The notes: a model not told the origin generated them from the sequence alone. 64,000 nt of DNA from CS1-C013 sp964353745 (GCA_964353745.1 CAYGWD010000001.1:13651-77650), one strand, 5' to 3'; positions 17,729 through 27,741 are shown, counted from the stretch's first letter. Program-made: numbers and translations.

Positions 17729-18676
17729 TTTTACAAGCCCGTAAAAGAAACCAACAAAACAAACTATTGTTCTAATAAACAAAATTATAAATGCGTAAAA
17801 GAACTGAAGTTTTTCTGTTTTAAACAGGAATCTAAAAAATTTATAATAGACAAAGTAGAACAAGATTAGACTTGCTATAGAAACATAAAGTAAATTTGAG
17901 TTAAACATGCTTAACAGTAGGGTAAGCAGAAAAATCGACATGAAGAAAGATGCCATAGGTATCTCTTTACCAGTATAGCTCTCTCCCAAGATTTTTTTCG
18001 GAAACTTTTTGTACATCAAGATTCTCCAGTAAGCTCTCCAATACTGGCTTCTAAGATATTTTTTCAGGGAATCTGGATGAGGATGCCAAACAAACATTTT
18101 TTTATCAAGTATCAGCTTGTATTGTCTGGATATTCTAAATGATAGTTCAGGATCTTCACCAGAAGCTGTTAAGAACTTTTCATCAAAACCACCAAACTTC
18201 AGAAATATATCTCTCTTGTAAGCACAACAATAAGTCCCTAGAAAGTCCGTGAACCTTTTCTCCTTTTCATGCCTGAATCCTATCTCATAGCCAACATACC
18301 TTGCTATCAAGCTTTCCTTATTCAATGTTCTGTAAGTTCCTCCTACGCCTGCGATATCATATTTCTTAAAATCATCTGAAACTCTCTTTAGCAAGTCTTT
18401 TGAAACAATGCAATCAGAGTCCGTGAAAAGAATTATATCTCCTCTCGCAGCCTTGGCACCAAAGTTTCTCTGTGTGGCTGGTCCCGCATGTTTTCTGGCA
18501 AAGACTCTTACATTCTTAGTCTGTTTTAATATCTTTACCGTATTGTCCTTAGAGCCGTCGTCCACAACGATGACTTCAAATTGATTTTTAGGAAAAGCAG
18601 AGTTCAAGACAGATCTTAGAGTTTCTGCTACTGTTTTTTCTGCGTTGTACGCCGGTATAATAACAGAAATTTGCAT
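17723..18676 (-). CDS. Family-2 glycosyltransferase with C-terminal membrane segments
   Basis: Inverting glycosyltransferase, probably extending a lipid-linked glycan at the cytosolic face. Seen: SVIIPAYNAEKTVAETLRS, VDDGSKDNT, the DxD-type TDSDC, and the acceptor-side GEDPELSFRI. The last 75 residues hold two or three membrane segments (SFFMSIFLLTLLLSM, VSIASLILFYFVYY, FFYAFIILFIRTIVCF). I chose the ATG at 18676, where the GT-A domain begins; the upstream ATG adds a seven-residue hydrophobic stub. It is the last gene of the minus-strand glycan island, 31 bases after the family-4 enzyme. Confidence 0.85.
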   Translation of the reverse strand: MQISVIIPAYNAEKTVAETLRSVLNSAFPKNQFEVIVVDDGSKDNTVKILKQTKNVRVFARKHAGPATQRNFGAKAARGDIILFTDSDCIVSKDLLKRVSDDFKKYDIAGVGGTYRTLNKESLIARYVGYEIGFRHEKEKRFTDFLGTYCCAYKRDIFLKFGGFDEKFLTASGEDPELSFRISRQYKLILDKKMFVWHPHPDSLKKYLRSQYWRAYWRILMYKKFPKKILGESYTGKEIPMASFFMSIFLLTLLLSMFNSNLLYVSIASLILFYFVYYKFFRFLFKTEKLQFFYAFIILFIRTIVCFVGFFYGLVKL

Positions 18677-18707
18677 AATTATGATTATCAAGAGCAAGAT
18701 AAATAAA

Positions 18708-19730
18708 TTATGAACCCATGAAATTGTTCAAGTCATCTTTAAATTTGGCTATGATAACATCCCAGTCAAAATTCTTTCTGACGAACTCTCTTCCTCTTCT
18801 TGCCTTTTCCTTGTCAGGATTTTTCAATGCCTTTAATATCTGTTTCTTGAAAATTCCATTATCCTCTGTTGGAAAACTGTACACATAGTCTGAAAACAGG
18901 GAAATATCACCGATTGTATTGCAGATAGTTGGTATGCCTGCTGCCAAGTATTCTCTCACTTTGATAGACGATCTATATTGATTGGCAAAATTATCCCTCA
19001 GATAGTTTACCGCAACACTAGCCTCTGATATAATTTGTGGTATGCTTTCATGCTCAACATAACCGAGAAACTCCACAGCGTTGGATATTCCCATTTCTTC
19101 AGTCAAATTTTTGAAGTATTTTAAATAAGGACCGCTACCTATAATCTGCAATTTAACATTTTTTTCTTCCTTTAGAACTTCCTTAAAGACCTTAAAGATG
19201 ACGTCCACATCCCAAGCAGCTGGGCCCAGGTATGCCGCATAAACTATCTTTTTTTGCTTTGAAGGTTTCCACTTTATGTTCTTAAACAATGAAAAGTCTA
19301 TGCCCTGAGGAAGAAATATTATCTTTTTCTCCGGTATTCTTAGATTTTTAATTATGTAACTTTTTAGATTGGGAGTGTGCGTCGTAACGACGTTAAAAAA
19401 CAAAGGGAAAATCTTGTCGTTGAGAATCATTAGGTATTTCATCAAGATTCTTAAATAGCCCTTACCCCTGTCCCAGTAACCCCATTCAAGGTCGTCTATG
19501 TCTAAAATCAGAAAATCATTTTTGAAGAATTTTCTAAACAAAGAAGGTATGCATGAACCCCATAGAGTCTTCGATGCAAAAACAACATCAGCATGAGAGA
19601 AAAACTTCTGCCTTTTCGTTTCTGCAATCTCAACCTTATAGCCTAGTTTTCTTAGAGATTTGGCTATCCCCAATAACCTCAAACCTGTCCCAGACTTGAT
19701 GCTAACAGAAGGTATTATTAAAATTTTCAT
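18708..19730 (-). CDS. Family-4 glycosyltransferase (GT-B)
   Basis: Retaining GT-B glycosyltransferase acting on a lipid-linked or surface glycan. Seen: N-terminal ILIIPSVSIKSGTGLRLLGIAKSL, the linker LPQGIDFSLFKNI, the donor-site start KIVYAAYLGP, QIIGSGPYLKYFK, VEFLGYVEHESIPQII, and VREYLAAGIPTICN with the family glutamate. At 340 residues it is normal for the family, though the donor half is compact. Its start overlaps the stop of the upstream radical SAM gene (19727-19730), indicating coupling. Donor and acceptor unknown. Confidence 0.85.
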   Translation of the reverse strand: MKILIIPSVSIKSGTGLRLLGIAKSLRKLGYKVEIAETKRQKFFSHADVVFASKTLWGSCIPSLFRKFFKNDFLILDIDDLEWGYWDRGKGYLRILMKYLMILNDKIFPLFFNVVTTHTPNLKSYIIKNLRIPEKKIIFLPQGIDFSLFKNIKWKPSKQKKIVYAAYLGPAAWDVDVIFKVFKEVLKEEKNVKLQIIGSGPYLKYFKNLTEEMGISNAVEFLGYVEHESIPQIISEASVAVNYLRDNFANQYRSSIKVREYLAAGIPTICNTIGDISLFSDYVYSFPTEDNGIFKKQILKALKNPDKEKARRGREFVRKNFDWDVIIAKFKDDLNNFMGS

Positions 19731-21166
19731 ATCCAACCTTCTTTTTTCCTTCTTCTGTAGGCGTTCATAAGCCTTAAAAGGTGCAAGAACTTGTCTTTAG
19801 AGGAAAGAGCGTTTTTCAACATTAAAGAAATGTATTCTGGCCTGGTATAGTAACTTGAATAGGCTTCTTTGGCTAGCCTGTTTATTTCTTCTGCTGGAAG
19901 ATGAGGCAGATTGACGCCAGCACTATAGAAGCTGTCCCTATCGCACCAATTTCCTATTAACAGCTTTCTTTTTTCAATTGTTTCGTAATAGGGCGCTCCT
20001 GGCAATGGAGTTGCAATGGCGAATTGCGTGAACTCGCCATTCAGTTCAAAGGCAAAATCTATGGTCTTTTTAATGGTTTCTAATGTATCCCACAAGAAAC
20101 CGATCATGAAACAATTATGCAAATATATTCCATACTTCCTAGCTTTCATCACGCCTTCTCTTATTTGCCTGGTCGTCATGCCTTTCTTTATTTTTATCAG
20201 CACGTCATCATCTCCAGATTCCACACCAAACAAAATCTTTACGCATCCTGCATCGGCCATAGCCTTGCACAATTGATCGGTCATAAGATCAGGTCTAGAC
20301 TGTGGTTGCCAAGTCAGGTCCAAACCTTCTTTTTTGAAAAGCTTGCAAAGGTCAAAGACCCTTTGTTTGTTAACTTCAAACGTGTCATCATCATATCTTA
20401 TCTCTTTAACCCCAAACTCATCAACCAGGTATTTGGCTTCTTCAAAAGCCCTTTCAGCGCTCTGAGCCCTCCATAAATGAGAATAAATTGTATTTGGGAA
20501 TGTACAGAATACGCATTGGGCGTAGCATCCTCTAGAAGAAATGGTGGTTGCGCAAGGTAGTCTTATGAAAACTGTTTCAACGAACTTTTTCAGGTCAATC
20601 AAATCGAAAGCAGGAAATGGCAGCCTGTCCAGATTCTTTTCAAGTTCAAAATCCTTATTCATTCTGACTTTTCTGCCTTGCTTGTAATCCAAACCCTTGA
20701 CTTCGTTTAGTTTGTCTTTTCTCATACCATCCACTAGCCATGGCAGTGCATAGTCCCATTCCCTTCTTATTATAAAATCCACATTCGGATTCTTTATAAA
20801 CTGTTTATGCAGAGGAGTAGCAAACGAACCTACCCAAAGAACTTTGCTGTTAGCCTCTCTTGCCACTTTGCTCAGATATTCATCAACATCAAGCCTTACG
20901 TGCTGAATATCGAACACAGTTAAATCTGGAGAAATCCTTCTAATCTCTTGCGCTGTTTGCGCTGTTGTTTTTCCTTCAGACTGGCTGTGCATGTAGTAGA
21001 CATTGATACCATTGTTCCTTAGAATCTGAGCACCAATTAGATTGAGATAGGAATAAGTCATCTCACCCGTGACTGTCTTGGACGGATGTCTTCTGCCTCC
21101 TGTCCTCAACAACTGTTTCGGATTCCATTTAATTGCCGGTGGCGATTCTATAAACAAAACTTTCAT
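19727..21166 (-). CDS. B12-binding-domain radical SAM protein (1 of 7)
   Basis: Radical SAM enzyme with an N-terminal Rossmann-like cobalamin-binding-type domain (about 1-170, FDIQHVRLDVDEYLSKVA and KVLWVGSFATP) and a TIM-barrel core with the cluster motif CYAQCVFC inside SSRGCYAQCVFC. Further core features: KEIRYDDDTFEVN, VKILFGVESGDDDVLIKI and ATPLPGAPYYETIEKR. No DxHxxG motif is seen, as in many members. Families of this architecture methylate unactivated carbons or phosphorus or do other radical chemistry; the substrate here is unknown. The N-terminal RTGGRRHPSKTVTGEMTYSY differs from the other six. Coupled to the GT4 gene, so a glycan or glycolipid substrate is inferred. Confidence 0.85.
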   Translation of the reverse strand: MKVLFIESPPAIKWNPKQLLRTGGRRHPSKTVTGEMTYSYLNLIGAQILRNNGINVYYMHSQSEGKTTAQTAQEIRRISPDLTVFDIQHVRLDVDEYLSKVAREANSKVLWVGSFATPLHKQFIKNPNVDFIIRREWDYALPWLVDGMRKDKLNEVKGLDYKQGRKVRMNKDFELEKNLDRLPFPAFDLIDLKKFVETVFIRLPCATTISSRGCYAQCVFCTFPNTIYSHLWRAQSAERAFEEAKYLVDEFGVKEIRYDDDTFEVNKQRVFDLCKLFKKEGLDLTWQPQSRPDLMTDQLCKAMADAGCVKILFGVESGDDDVLIKIKKGMTTRQIREGVMKARKYGIYLHNCFMIGFLWDTLETIKKTIDFAFELNGEFTQFAIATPLPGAPYYETIEKRKLLIGNWCDRDSFYSAGVNLPHLPAEEINRLAKEAYSSYYTRPEYISLMLKNALSSKDKFLHLLRLMNAYRRRKKEGWI

Positions 21167-21230
21167 GTTTAACACTTTTTATTGCTGATTTTATAAATAA
21201 AGTTAAGCAATCAAATATTTAAATTAAAAA

Positions 21231-23666
21231 TTATGAACTGTAATGAATTATTCTTTTTATATTTTCCAAGGAAAGATTTCTAGGTCTTAGATTTCTTAAT
21301 AAATAGCTGGGTCTGAAATAAAATTCTCTATAAGCTTTTCTTTTCATTTCTAGCAATAGCTCTGGCGTCAGTTCTCCTAATTTAAACTTTTTAGGTTTAT
21401 CATAATGTCCTGAGAACTTAACATTCCAATCTTCTAAAAGTTCACCTTCTCTCTTAATAAGATCATAAACTCTTGTGCCTACAAAAGGTGTTAATGTAGT
21501 AAACTGAGCAAATGTTGGGTCTAATTCTTTAGCAAAGTCTATTGTCTCTTGCATAGTTTCTCTATTTTCACCTGGAAGACCTAAAACAAAGAAGGCGGTT
21601 GACTCTATGTCAAGTTTTTTACAAAGTTCAAATGTTTTCTTAACTTTATTGAGGTCTAATCTCTTGTCAATCGTTTTCATTATGCGTTTTGAACCTGTTT
21701 CAACACCAAATGCTACTCTTATGCATCCTGCTTTTTTCATCTTCTTAAGAGTTTGATAGTTTACAAATTCTGCTCTTAAACCATTGGGAAAGAAATGCGG
21801 AAGATTTAATTTCTTTTTAAGAATAAGGTCATAAATTTTATTTACTCTTTCTAACGATAGGTTAAAAATATCATCATATATTGCAATTTCTTCTACATTT
21901 ATGTCATTAATAAGCCATTCCCATTCTTTAACAACGTTTTCAGGACTTCTTGCTCTCCACATATATCCAAACAATCCTTTGAAACAATAAATACAATTGA
22001 AAGGACAACCACGACTATTTCCACTCCAAACAGATTTTCCTTTTCTTCTCACATAAATTATATGATTAGGAACTTCACAACAATAGATTTTACCAAGATA
22101 ATTCTCTTTAGATGTATGTTTACGCCTGCCATGCTTATCAATATAATTAATTACTGGCATATTTTGTTTTTTATTAAAAATTATACGATAGCAAGGGAAT
22201 TGAGATTTTATTGTTTTGCCTTTAATTTTTCCTATAGAATTGTTTAGTTTATTTTTAATATTCCCACTCCAACCAACTTTTAGAAGTATCTCTTGAATGT
22301 CGTCAATCAATTTTTTAGAAGTAGTTATATACTCAATTTCTCCAATTTTTGATATATATCCATCGCCTAAAACAAGTGCATCTAATAAAATTTTAAGGTA
22401 ATTAGTTGAAAGTTGTTTTATTTCTTTTGGAACGAATTTATCTTCAGCATGACCAAACTGTTTTAGATAGCAGCATAATTGTTTGTTTGAAATAAAAAAT
22501 CCTTCTATAGGATGCTTATAGTATTTATAACCCAATTTTTTAATACAGTCTTCCATTTTTTTATAGGATTCTGTTCCGACTTTCTGCGAAATTTTAACAA
22601 TCCAAGAATTATTACTTTTTTTATGTTGAACTGAACCTTCACTAAGATAATAACCTAGAAATTCTAACCATAAGCCCATTGGTATTATTTTTCCCTCTGA
22701 TTTTCTAATTTTATTTATTGGGTTAAATTCATGGAGAACTTCTGGTAATATAAAATAGTCTTTTTTGTCTCCCAACCATATGGCATCTTTTTTCATCCGA
22801 AAATCATTCTTATTCATTAAAATAGAGACATCTATTAGTGTAAATTTATTTGGGCGTTTTGACCTTAATCTAACATATAGTTTGTGATTTGGCGTAACTA
22901 ATAAATTGATTTGTTTACATTCTATTTTACACATATCACCATTATAGTCATAAGACATTAATTTTGATGGTTTTTGATATTCTAAATTATGATTTTCAGG
23001 ATTGAGAGTAGCTATCTCATTTTCATAGGTTAAATCTTTAAAAAGTTTCCATCCATCTTCTGTTAGAACTTCTGTTTGGTCGTCATAGCATGTCATAATT
23101 CCAGCGCCACGTTTATGAGGATGCGGTACAAACCATGTATATTTTTCTAATGGTGGAAATAAATGATAAGCAGGGAAAGGTAAAGAATCTAAATCTTTTA
23201 TAAGTGGTCTTGGTTTAGTAACTATGATTCTGTTTCCATATTTGAATGCAATACCTTTTACATTTTTTAGATTTTTTTTGTTTTCTATATTTTTAATTAA
23301 TTCAGATGTTGTAATTTCTCCTTCACCTATGACAACATAATCTATATCTGCTATTTCTAATAATTCATGGGATTGACATGTTGGATGTGGACCTCCCATC
23401 ATAATCTTTATATCTGGATTATATTGTCTTGCTTTTTTTACTAATTTCAATGAGCCTGCTATGGTTAACGTCGTTGCTGTTATACCTAAAACTTCATTTT
23501 CCTTAACTGATTTTTTGAATTTTTCATCCGACTCAACATTCAAATCAACAACGGAAACTTCATGTCCATCTCTTTCTAAAACAGATGCTATATAACCCAA
23601 ACCTATATTTATAGTCTTAACTGGTTCAAAACAAGAATAATTGGGACTTACTAACAGAACTTTCAT
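21231..23666 (-). CDS. B12-binding-domain radical SAM protein interrupted by an intein (2 of 7)
   Basis: Precursor of 811 residues: N-extein 1-192 (cobalamin-binding-type fold, MMGGPHPTC, YVVIGEGEITTSEL, DSLPFPAYHLFPP), intein 193-550, C-extein 551-811. The spliced protein would have 453 residues, normal for the family. The C-extein begins SRGCPFNCIYCF, so splicing is needed to place the iron-sulfur motif CPFNCIYC in its native context GIMT-SRGCPF. It ends with YREFYFRPSYLLRNL, a tail shared with two other members here. A good ribosome-binding site (GAGG) precedes the ATG at 23666. Substrate unknown; glycan island context. Confidence 0.9.
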   Translation of the reverse strand: MKVLLVSPNYSCFEPVKTINIGLGYIASVLERDGHEVSVVDLNVESDEKFKKSVKENEVLGITATTLTIAGSLKLVKKARQYNPDIKIMMGGPHPTCQSHELLEIADIDYVVIGEGEITTSELIKNIENKKNLKNVKGIAFKYGNRIIVTKPRPLIKDLDSLPFPAYHLFPPLEKYTWFVPHPHKRGAGIMTCYDDQTEVLTEDGWKLFKDLTYENEIATLNPENHNLEYQKPSKLMSYDYNGDMCKIECKQINLLVTPNHKLYVRLRSKRPNKFTLIDVSILMNKNDFRMKKDAIWLGDKKDYFILPEVLHEFNPINKIRKSEGKIIPMGLWLEFLGYYLSEGSVQHKKSNNSWIVKISQKVGTESYKKMEDCIKKLGYKYYKHPIEGFFISNKQLCCYLKQFGHAEDKFVPKEIKQLSTNYLKILLDALVLGDGYISKIGEIEYITTSKKLIDDIQEILLKVGWSGNIKNKLNNSIGKIKGKTIKSQFPCYRIIFNKKQNMPVINYIDKHGRRKHTSKENYLGKIYCCEVPNHIIYVRRKGKSVWSGNSRGCPFNCIYCFKGLFGYMWRARSPENVVKEWEWLINDINVEEIAIYDDIFNLSLERVNKIYDLILKKKLNLPHFFPNGLRAEFVNYQTLKKMKKAGCIRVAFGVETGSKRIMKTIDKRLDLNKVKKTFELCKKLDIESTAFFVLGLPGENRETMQETIDFAKELDPTFAQFTTLTPFVGTRVYDLIKREGELLEDWNVKFSGHYDKPKKFKLGELTPELLLEMKRKAYREFYFRPSYLLRNLRPRNLSLENIKRIIHYSS
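22017..23090 (-). mobile_element. Intein with LAGLIDADG homing endonuclease domain
   Basis: Residues 193-550 of the host protein (358 residues). Block A begins CYDDQTEVLTEDGWKLF with Cys1. Block B is INLLVTPNHKLYVR with the TxxH pattern. Endonuclease blocks are LWLEFLGYYLSEGS and LLDALVLGDGY, each with an acidic residue, so cleavage activity is plausible. Block F/G is YCCEVPNHIIYV followed by SVWSGN, and the next residue is Ser. The penultimate residue is Gly instead of the commoner His, which is tolerated in several inteins. Lys/Asn/Ile-rich composition is similar to the surroundings, suggesting a long residence or an AT-rich source. Confidence 0.92.
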
Positions 23667-23731
23667 TTTATTTCCTCATACCTTTCATTCTAAAATAATT
23701 TAATATTATCTATTTTTTGAATCGTCTACTA

Positions 23732-24634
23732 TTATCTTTTCACTCTAATTTTCCAACCTTCTTTTGTTGATTTCTTATGTAACTTTCCTTTAATTACTCC
23801 GAAAAATGAAAAGAACCAATAAAGTATGACACCTAAGAATATTCCACCAGCTCTTCTTATACTATAAAACATAGCGGGTAAATAGAAATCAAACAATCCT
23901 CCTCTGTATTCACCGTAACTTTCTTTTATCTGTCTTCTTGCTATTTCACCCCTGCTTTTTATTCTTATTAAATCTCTAGGTGTAGATGGATATCTGCTAA
24001 GCACGGTACCAAAATGTAGAAAATCTTTAGTTGGTATCAATACTTCATATCCATTCTTTCTTAATTGTATTGATCTCTCTCCATCATCACACAACGTGAG
24101 TTGATCACCAATGAGTGCTTTCTTTCTGAACATGTTTACAAAGAATGGATATTTATTGTCTCTAACATAGAATTTTCCATTTACATTCTTAGCGTATTTC
24201 ATAATTTTGTATTCATGAAGGAATTGATTCATGAAGTTGTCTCCAACTATGAGTAACGATGCTCTTGAAGTATCTGCTGGTCTGTAATCTGCAATTCCAC
24301 CAACCTTAGGATCTTTGAAATAATCTACTATTCTTTTAAAGTTTCCTGTTGGTTGCAAGAACCAGTCAGCATCATGTATCAGAATTATATCTCCTTTAGC
24401 TTCTCTTATCAATTTAGAAAGCATTTTTGCTTTTCCTTCTCTTTCATTGTTCTTTATTATCCTAGCAAATTTAAATTTTCTAACAATATTTTCTGTCTTA
24501 TCAGTGCATCCATCAAGACCTACAAGAACTTCTAGATTAGGATACTCATGCTTTTTTATGAATCCCAATGGTTCCAAAGCATTAGCTATTACCTTCTCTT
24601 CATTGTGCGTTGGAATAAGTACTGACACTTTCAT
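23732..24634 (-). CDS. Family-2 glycosyltransferase with C-terminal hydrophobic segments
   Basis: Inverting GT-A enzyme. Seen: SVLIPTHNEEKVIANAL, VLVGLDGCTDKTENIV, the metal-binding site HDADWFL, CDDGERSIQLRKNGYE as the acceptor-side acidic motif, and one or two membrane segments near the C-terminus (GGIFLGVILYWFFSFFGVI). The length is 300 residues. It follows the intein-bearing radical SAM gene's start by 65 bases and lies 13 bases after the membrane glycosyltransferase gene, in the same direction. Donor and acceptor cannot be read. Confidence 0.83.
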   Translation of the reverse strand: MKVSVLIPTHNEEKVIANALEPLGFIKKHEYPNLEVLVGLDGCTDKTENIVRKFKFARIIKNNEREGKAKMLSKLIREAKGDIILIHDADWFLQPTGNFKRIVDYFKDPKVGGIADYRPADTSRASLLIVGDNFMNQFLHEYKIMKYAKNVNGKFYVRDNKYPFFVNMFRKKALIGDQLTLCDDGERSIQLRKNGYEVLIPTKDFLHFGTVLSRYPSTPRDLIRIKSRGEIARRQIKESYGEYRGGLFDFYLPAMFYSIRRAGGIFLGVILYWFFSFFGVIKGKLHKKSTKEGWKIRVKR

Positions 24635-24647
24635 ATTATCAACGTCT

Positions 24648-26105
24648 TCATGATAAAACAGCTGGAACTTTATAGATCCCCCATCTTAGATTATTTAACT
24701 CTACTACCTTTTCCAACTCCAACTTGCTAAAGCGATTCTTTACAATAGGATCGTTTTGGTTTTCTGCAGCAAAATCAATTGGACTTATAACGTATGATAC
24801 ACCATTTTCTGCAAGATATTCTACGAATTTCTGAGGATCATATATATTAGATATTCCTACATTTATTATACCAGTAATATCAAACAAATAACGATTGGAT
24901 TCCCATTTCAATATTCCGAGCTCACCTACACCAACAATTTTATTTTCTGGAATATTATGATTTATCCATTCTGCCATTTGGAAATAAGATTCCAGTCTGC
25001 CATTCAAATAATTTAGTTTTCCATTAAGAATCAAATATTGTGATGCAATAATTATTATCATTATGATTGAGAATTTTATGATAATTTTCTTTTCTATTTT
25101 TAATCTGTCAAATAAAAGGAATGCACTGATTATCAGGAACGGTATAAATAGTGTGATATATCTGTAAGCATTTGAAGATAATACAAGTAATACATGGACA
25201 AAAATTATTATGATCCACCAGAGATGCATTACGATCTCGTTTTTCATTAACTCCTTTCTATTTATGAAAAATGCTAAAGAAAGTATGGCTATACTGAAAA
25301 ATATAGGATCCATACTTATAGTTTCTAGAATAAAATTATATGATAGTTTCAATGGTCCTATTGACATTGCAGTTGTTCCAAAAGCTATGCGCTTAGCTAA
25401 GAATGATGTAGAAAATATTGAACCTTCATTCACATAAGTTAAAATCAACCATGGAGACACTATTATTAAAAACAAAACTAGGTTAATAATTCTCATTTTT
25501 ATATTCTCAGATAATTTCATTTGTTTCGTATCAACGAAAAATCTATGGGCTATTAGCAACAAGAACAAGAAACCGCCTTCTGGTCTTGCAAGGAATGCAA
25601 AACCGCATGATAAAGCTGAGAGATTATATTTTTTGGAAATGTAAAGGTACACTGATAACAAAGATAATGTTATGAATAGTACTGTATCTACAGCAGATGC
25701 TGAAAATAAATTAATCCATGGGTTTACTGCAACTAAGAATGATGCTATAATCGCGATATTTTCATTCTTAGTTAATTTATTCATCAGACTGTATACCAGC
25801 AGAATTGTTATTGCTGTTAGTATCAAGTCGATAATCTTTGAAGCTAAAAATAAATTATTACCACCGAACAACAGGTATGGAACTGACAGTATAATGGACC
25901 ATAATGGTGTTGATGCAGAAGAGAATCCTTTTCCATTGTAATTGAATCCTTTTCCTTCTGCAAGATTTCTTGCATACACGTAATTTACATAAGCATCATC
26001 GCTCAGAGTATCCCGGAAGCTTGGTATACCTAGTTGGATGACTATGGCTAGTAAAATAAACGCAGACAAAAGCCTGTGATGCCTTTTACTGAAACCAAAT
26101 TTCAT
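24648..26105 (-). CDS. Membrane glycosyltransferase of the PMT/ArnT (GT39-like, GT-C) class
   Basis: Integral membrane enzyme with about ten predicted helices that would use a polyprenyl-phosphate sugar as donor on the outer face. Seen: first-loop DDAYVNYVYARNLAEGKGF with the acidic pair typical of GT-C enzymes, SSASTPLWSIILSVPYLLFGG, and a C-terminal soluble part (GELGILKWESNRYLFDITGIINVG). The length of 485 residues is normal. The start at 26105 follows an AAGGTTGA ribosome-binding site; an alternative ATG two codons upstream is possible. A second GT-C enzyme is at 40442-41911. Confidence 0.8.
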   Translation of the reverse strand: MKFGFSKRHHRLLSAFILLAIVIQLGIPSFRDTLSDDAYVNYVYARNLAEGKGFNYNGKGFSSASTPLWSIILSVPYLLFGGNNLFLASKIIDLILTAITILLVYSLMNKLTKNENIAIIASFLVAVNPWINLFSASAVDTVLFITLSLLSVYLYISKKYNLSALSCGFAFLARPEGGFLFLLLIAHRFFVDTKQMKLSENIKMRIINLVLFLIIVSPWLILTYVNEGSIFSTSFLAKRIAFGTTAMSIGPLKLSYNFILETISMDPIFFSIAILSLAFFINRKELMKNEIVMHLWWIIIIFVHVLLVLSSNAYRYITLFIPFLIISAFLLFDRLKIEKKIIIKFSIIMIIIIASQYLILNGKLNYLNGRLESYFQMAEWINHNIPENKIVGVGELGILKWESNRYLFDITGIINVGISNIYDPQKFVEYLAENGVSYVISPIDFAAENQNDPIVKNRFSKLELEKVVELNNLRWGIYKVPAVLS

Positions 26106-26211
26106 ATTCAACCTTCTTTCTTTGTAATCTTATTATCTTAACGAAATATTTGAAACTATATTTTTTATTGACATATAATAGATTATAAAAAAACTATTTA
26201 AATAAAATCAT

Positions 26212-27741
26212 TTAAGTCAAGTCTTTGAATTTTATCATCCAACTTTGGCTGCGATCTTCTATATATTTATCCAAATATTTTTTAACCATTTTCCATTCAG
26301 GTGCCAAAGAAAATAGTTTGCGTTTGAACCTAAATTTAGCATCTATCTTTAATAATAAAAATATCAGTCTCTGCCATATCTTAAGTCCCCTATCAGCATA
26401 ATGGTACCCAGCAAGAAATTGAGATAACATTGTTATTACTTTAACAGTATCTCTGAATTTTTTTCCTCCCCATGGTGTACTAAATGTCAAATAATTATAT
26501 TTCCCCCATTCTTCCAAGCTTGCAGGAGGTTTAAATCCATTTTTTGTAATATAATTCATTAGGTATGTCCCTGCAAAGGGTGTGAATATGCTTATGTATT
26601 CGAATTTATCAGGAAATATTTTATTTATTTTTAGCATAAGGTCTACAGTCCTATAAAGGTCTTTAACAGTTTCAGTTGGGAGTCCCATCATAAAATAAAA
26701 CTTTGCCTTTATACCATGCTTTTTGCATTTTCTTGTAGTTTCAATAATCTGCTCGATTGTAATGTCCTTTCTCATGAAATCCAGCATTCTCTGAGAGCCT
26801 GACTCTGCACCAAAATGTAATGACACGCATCCTGACTTTTTCATTTTTTCTATGAAGGCATCATCATAATTAGCAAAATAATTCACTCTACAACTAGCAG
26901 AAGACCATTTAAGATTCATTTTTTCTTTTATCATCAAATCAAATATCTTTTCAGCGCGTTCTTTGCTTACAAAGAAATTCTCGTCTGCAAACACTATTCC
27001 TTTCAAATTATATTTTTTCTTTAATATTTTCAATTCTTTTACAACTCTCTCTGGTTTGTAAGCTTGCCAACCTCTATGGCAATCTGATGCTGTACTGCAA
27101 AATCCACATCTATGTACACAACCTCTGCTTGAGAAATACCCTGTATATCGTGTTGCAATATCTTCTGGTGTAACTTCACTATCTTTTTTAATAATCATAT
27201 ATCTTTTCATATCTAGGGCGTCATAGTCAAACATTGGAAAATTATTGATATCCTCAAGCTCTCTATCAGAATTATGTATTATCTCTCCGTTTTTCTTAAA
27301 GGAAAGGCCTTTTATTCCTTCCAATGATTTTTTTGATTTCAATGCTTTGGCTAATTCTACTACAGTTTTTTCTCCAGGACCCCTAACAATTATATCGACT
27401 AAAGGGTGTTTTAATGTCTGCTCTGGTGAGCTAGTTGGATGCGCTCCTCCCCATACCAACGGTAAATCTGGATATTTCTCTCGAATGTTTTGTGAAACAG
27501 CAAGATTATCGTATATAGGAGAGCCTGTCATGCAAGTCAACCCTATGAATAATGTGTTACTTCCTATTGAAGACATTATTTTTTTAAGACTTTGTTCTAT
27601 TGTGGCCTCATTTACTATATTTACTGAGAATTCAGCCTTCTTTAGACAACCTGATAAAGCAATAAGCCCAAACGGTAATTGAAAATTTTTTATATTCAGT
27701 CTAAAACCATTAGGAGCGTAAAGTATAACATCGTATGGCAT
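26212..27741 (-). CDS. B12-binding-domain radical SAM protein (3 of 7), paralog of the 33526 gene
   Basis: Radical SAM enzyme of 509 residues with a cobalamin-binding-type N-terminal domain (VWGGAHPTSSPEQTL, DIIVRGPGEKTVVELAKAL) and the cluster motif CVHRCGFC. The core includes GIVFADENFFVSKERAEKIF, SLHFGAESGSQRMLDFM and AKFYFMMGLPTETVKDLYRT. About 100 extra C-terminal residues end in LAPEWKMVKKYLDKYI. The protein at 33526-35046 shares most of this sequence throughout, including the C-terminal extension, so the two are recent paralogs. It directly abuts the next radical SAM gene (27742). Substrate unknown. Confidence 0.85.
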   Translation of the reverse strand: MPYDVILYAPNGFRLNIKNFQLPFGLIALSGCLKKAEFSVNIVNEATIEQSLKKIMSSIGSNTLFIGLTCMTGSPIYDNLAVSQNIREKYPDLPLVWGGAHPTSSPEQTLKHPLVDIIVRGPGEKTVVELAKALKSKKSLEGIKGLSFKKNGEIIHNSDRELEDINNFPMFDYDALDMKRYMIIKKDSEVTPEDIATRYTGYFSSRGCVHRCGFCSTASDCHRGWQAYKPERVVKELKILKKKYNLKGIVFADENFFVSKERAEKIFDLMIKEKMNLKWSSASCRVNYFANYDDAFIEKMKKSGCVSLHFGAESGSQRMLDFMRKDITIEQIIETTRKCKKHGIKAKFYFMMGLPTETVKDLYRTVDLMLKINKIFPDKFEYISIFTPFAGTYLMNYITKNGFKPPASLEEWGKYNYLTFSTPWGGKKFRDTVKVITMLSQFLAGYHYADRGLKIWQRLIFLLLKIDAKFRFKRKLFSLAPEWKMVKKYLDKYIEDRSQSWMIKFKDLT

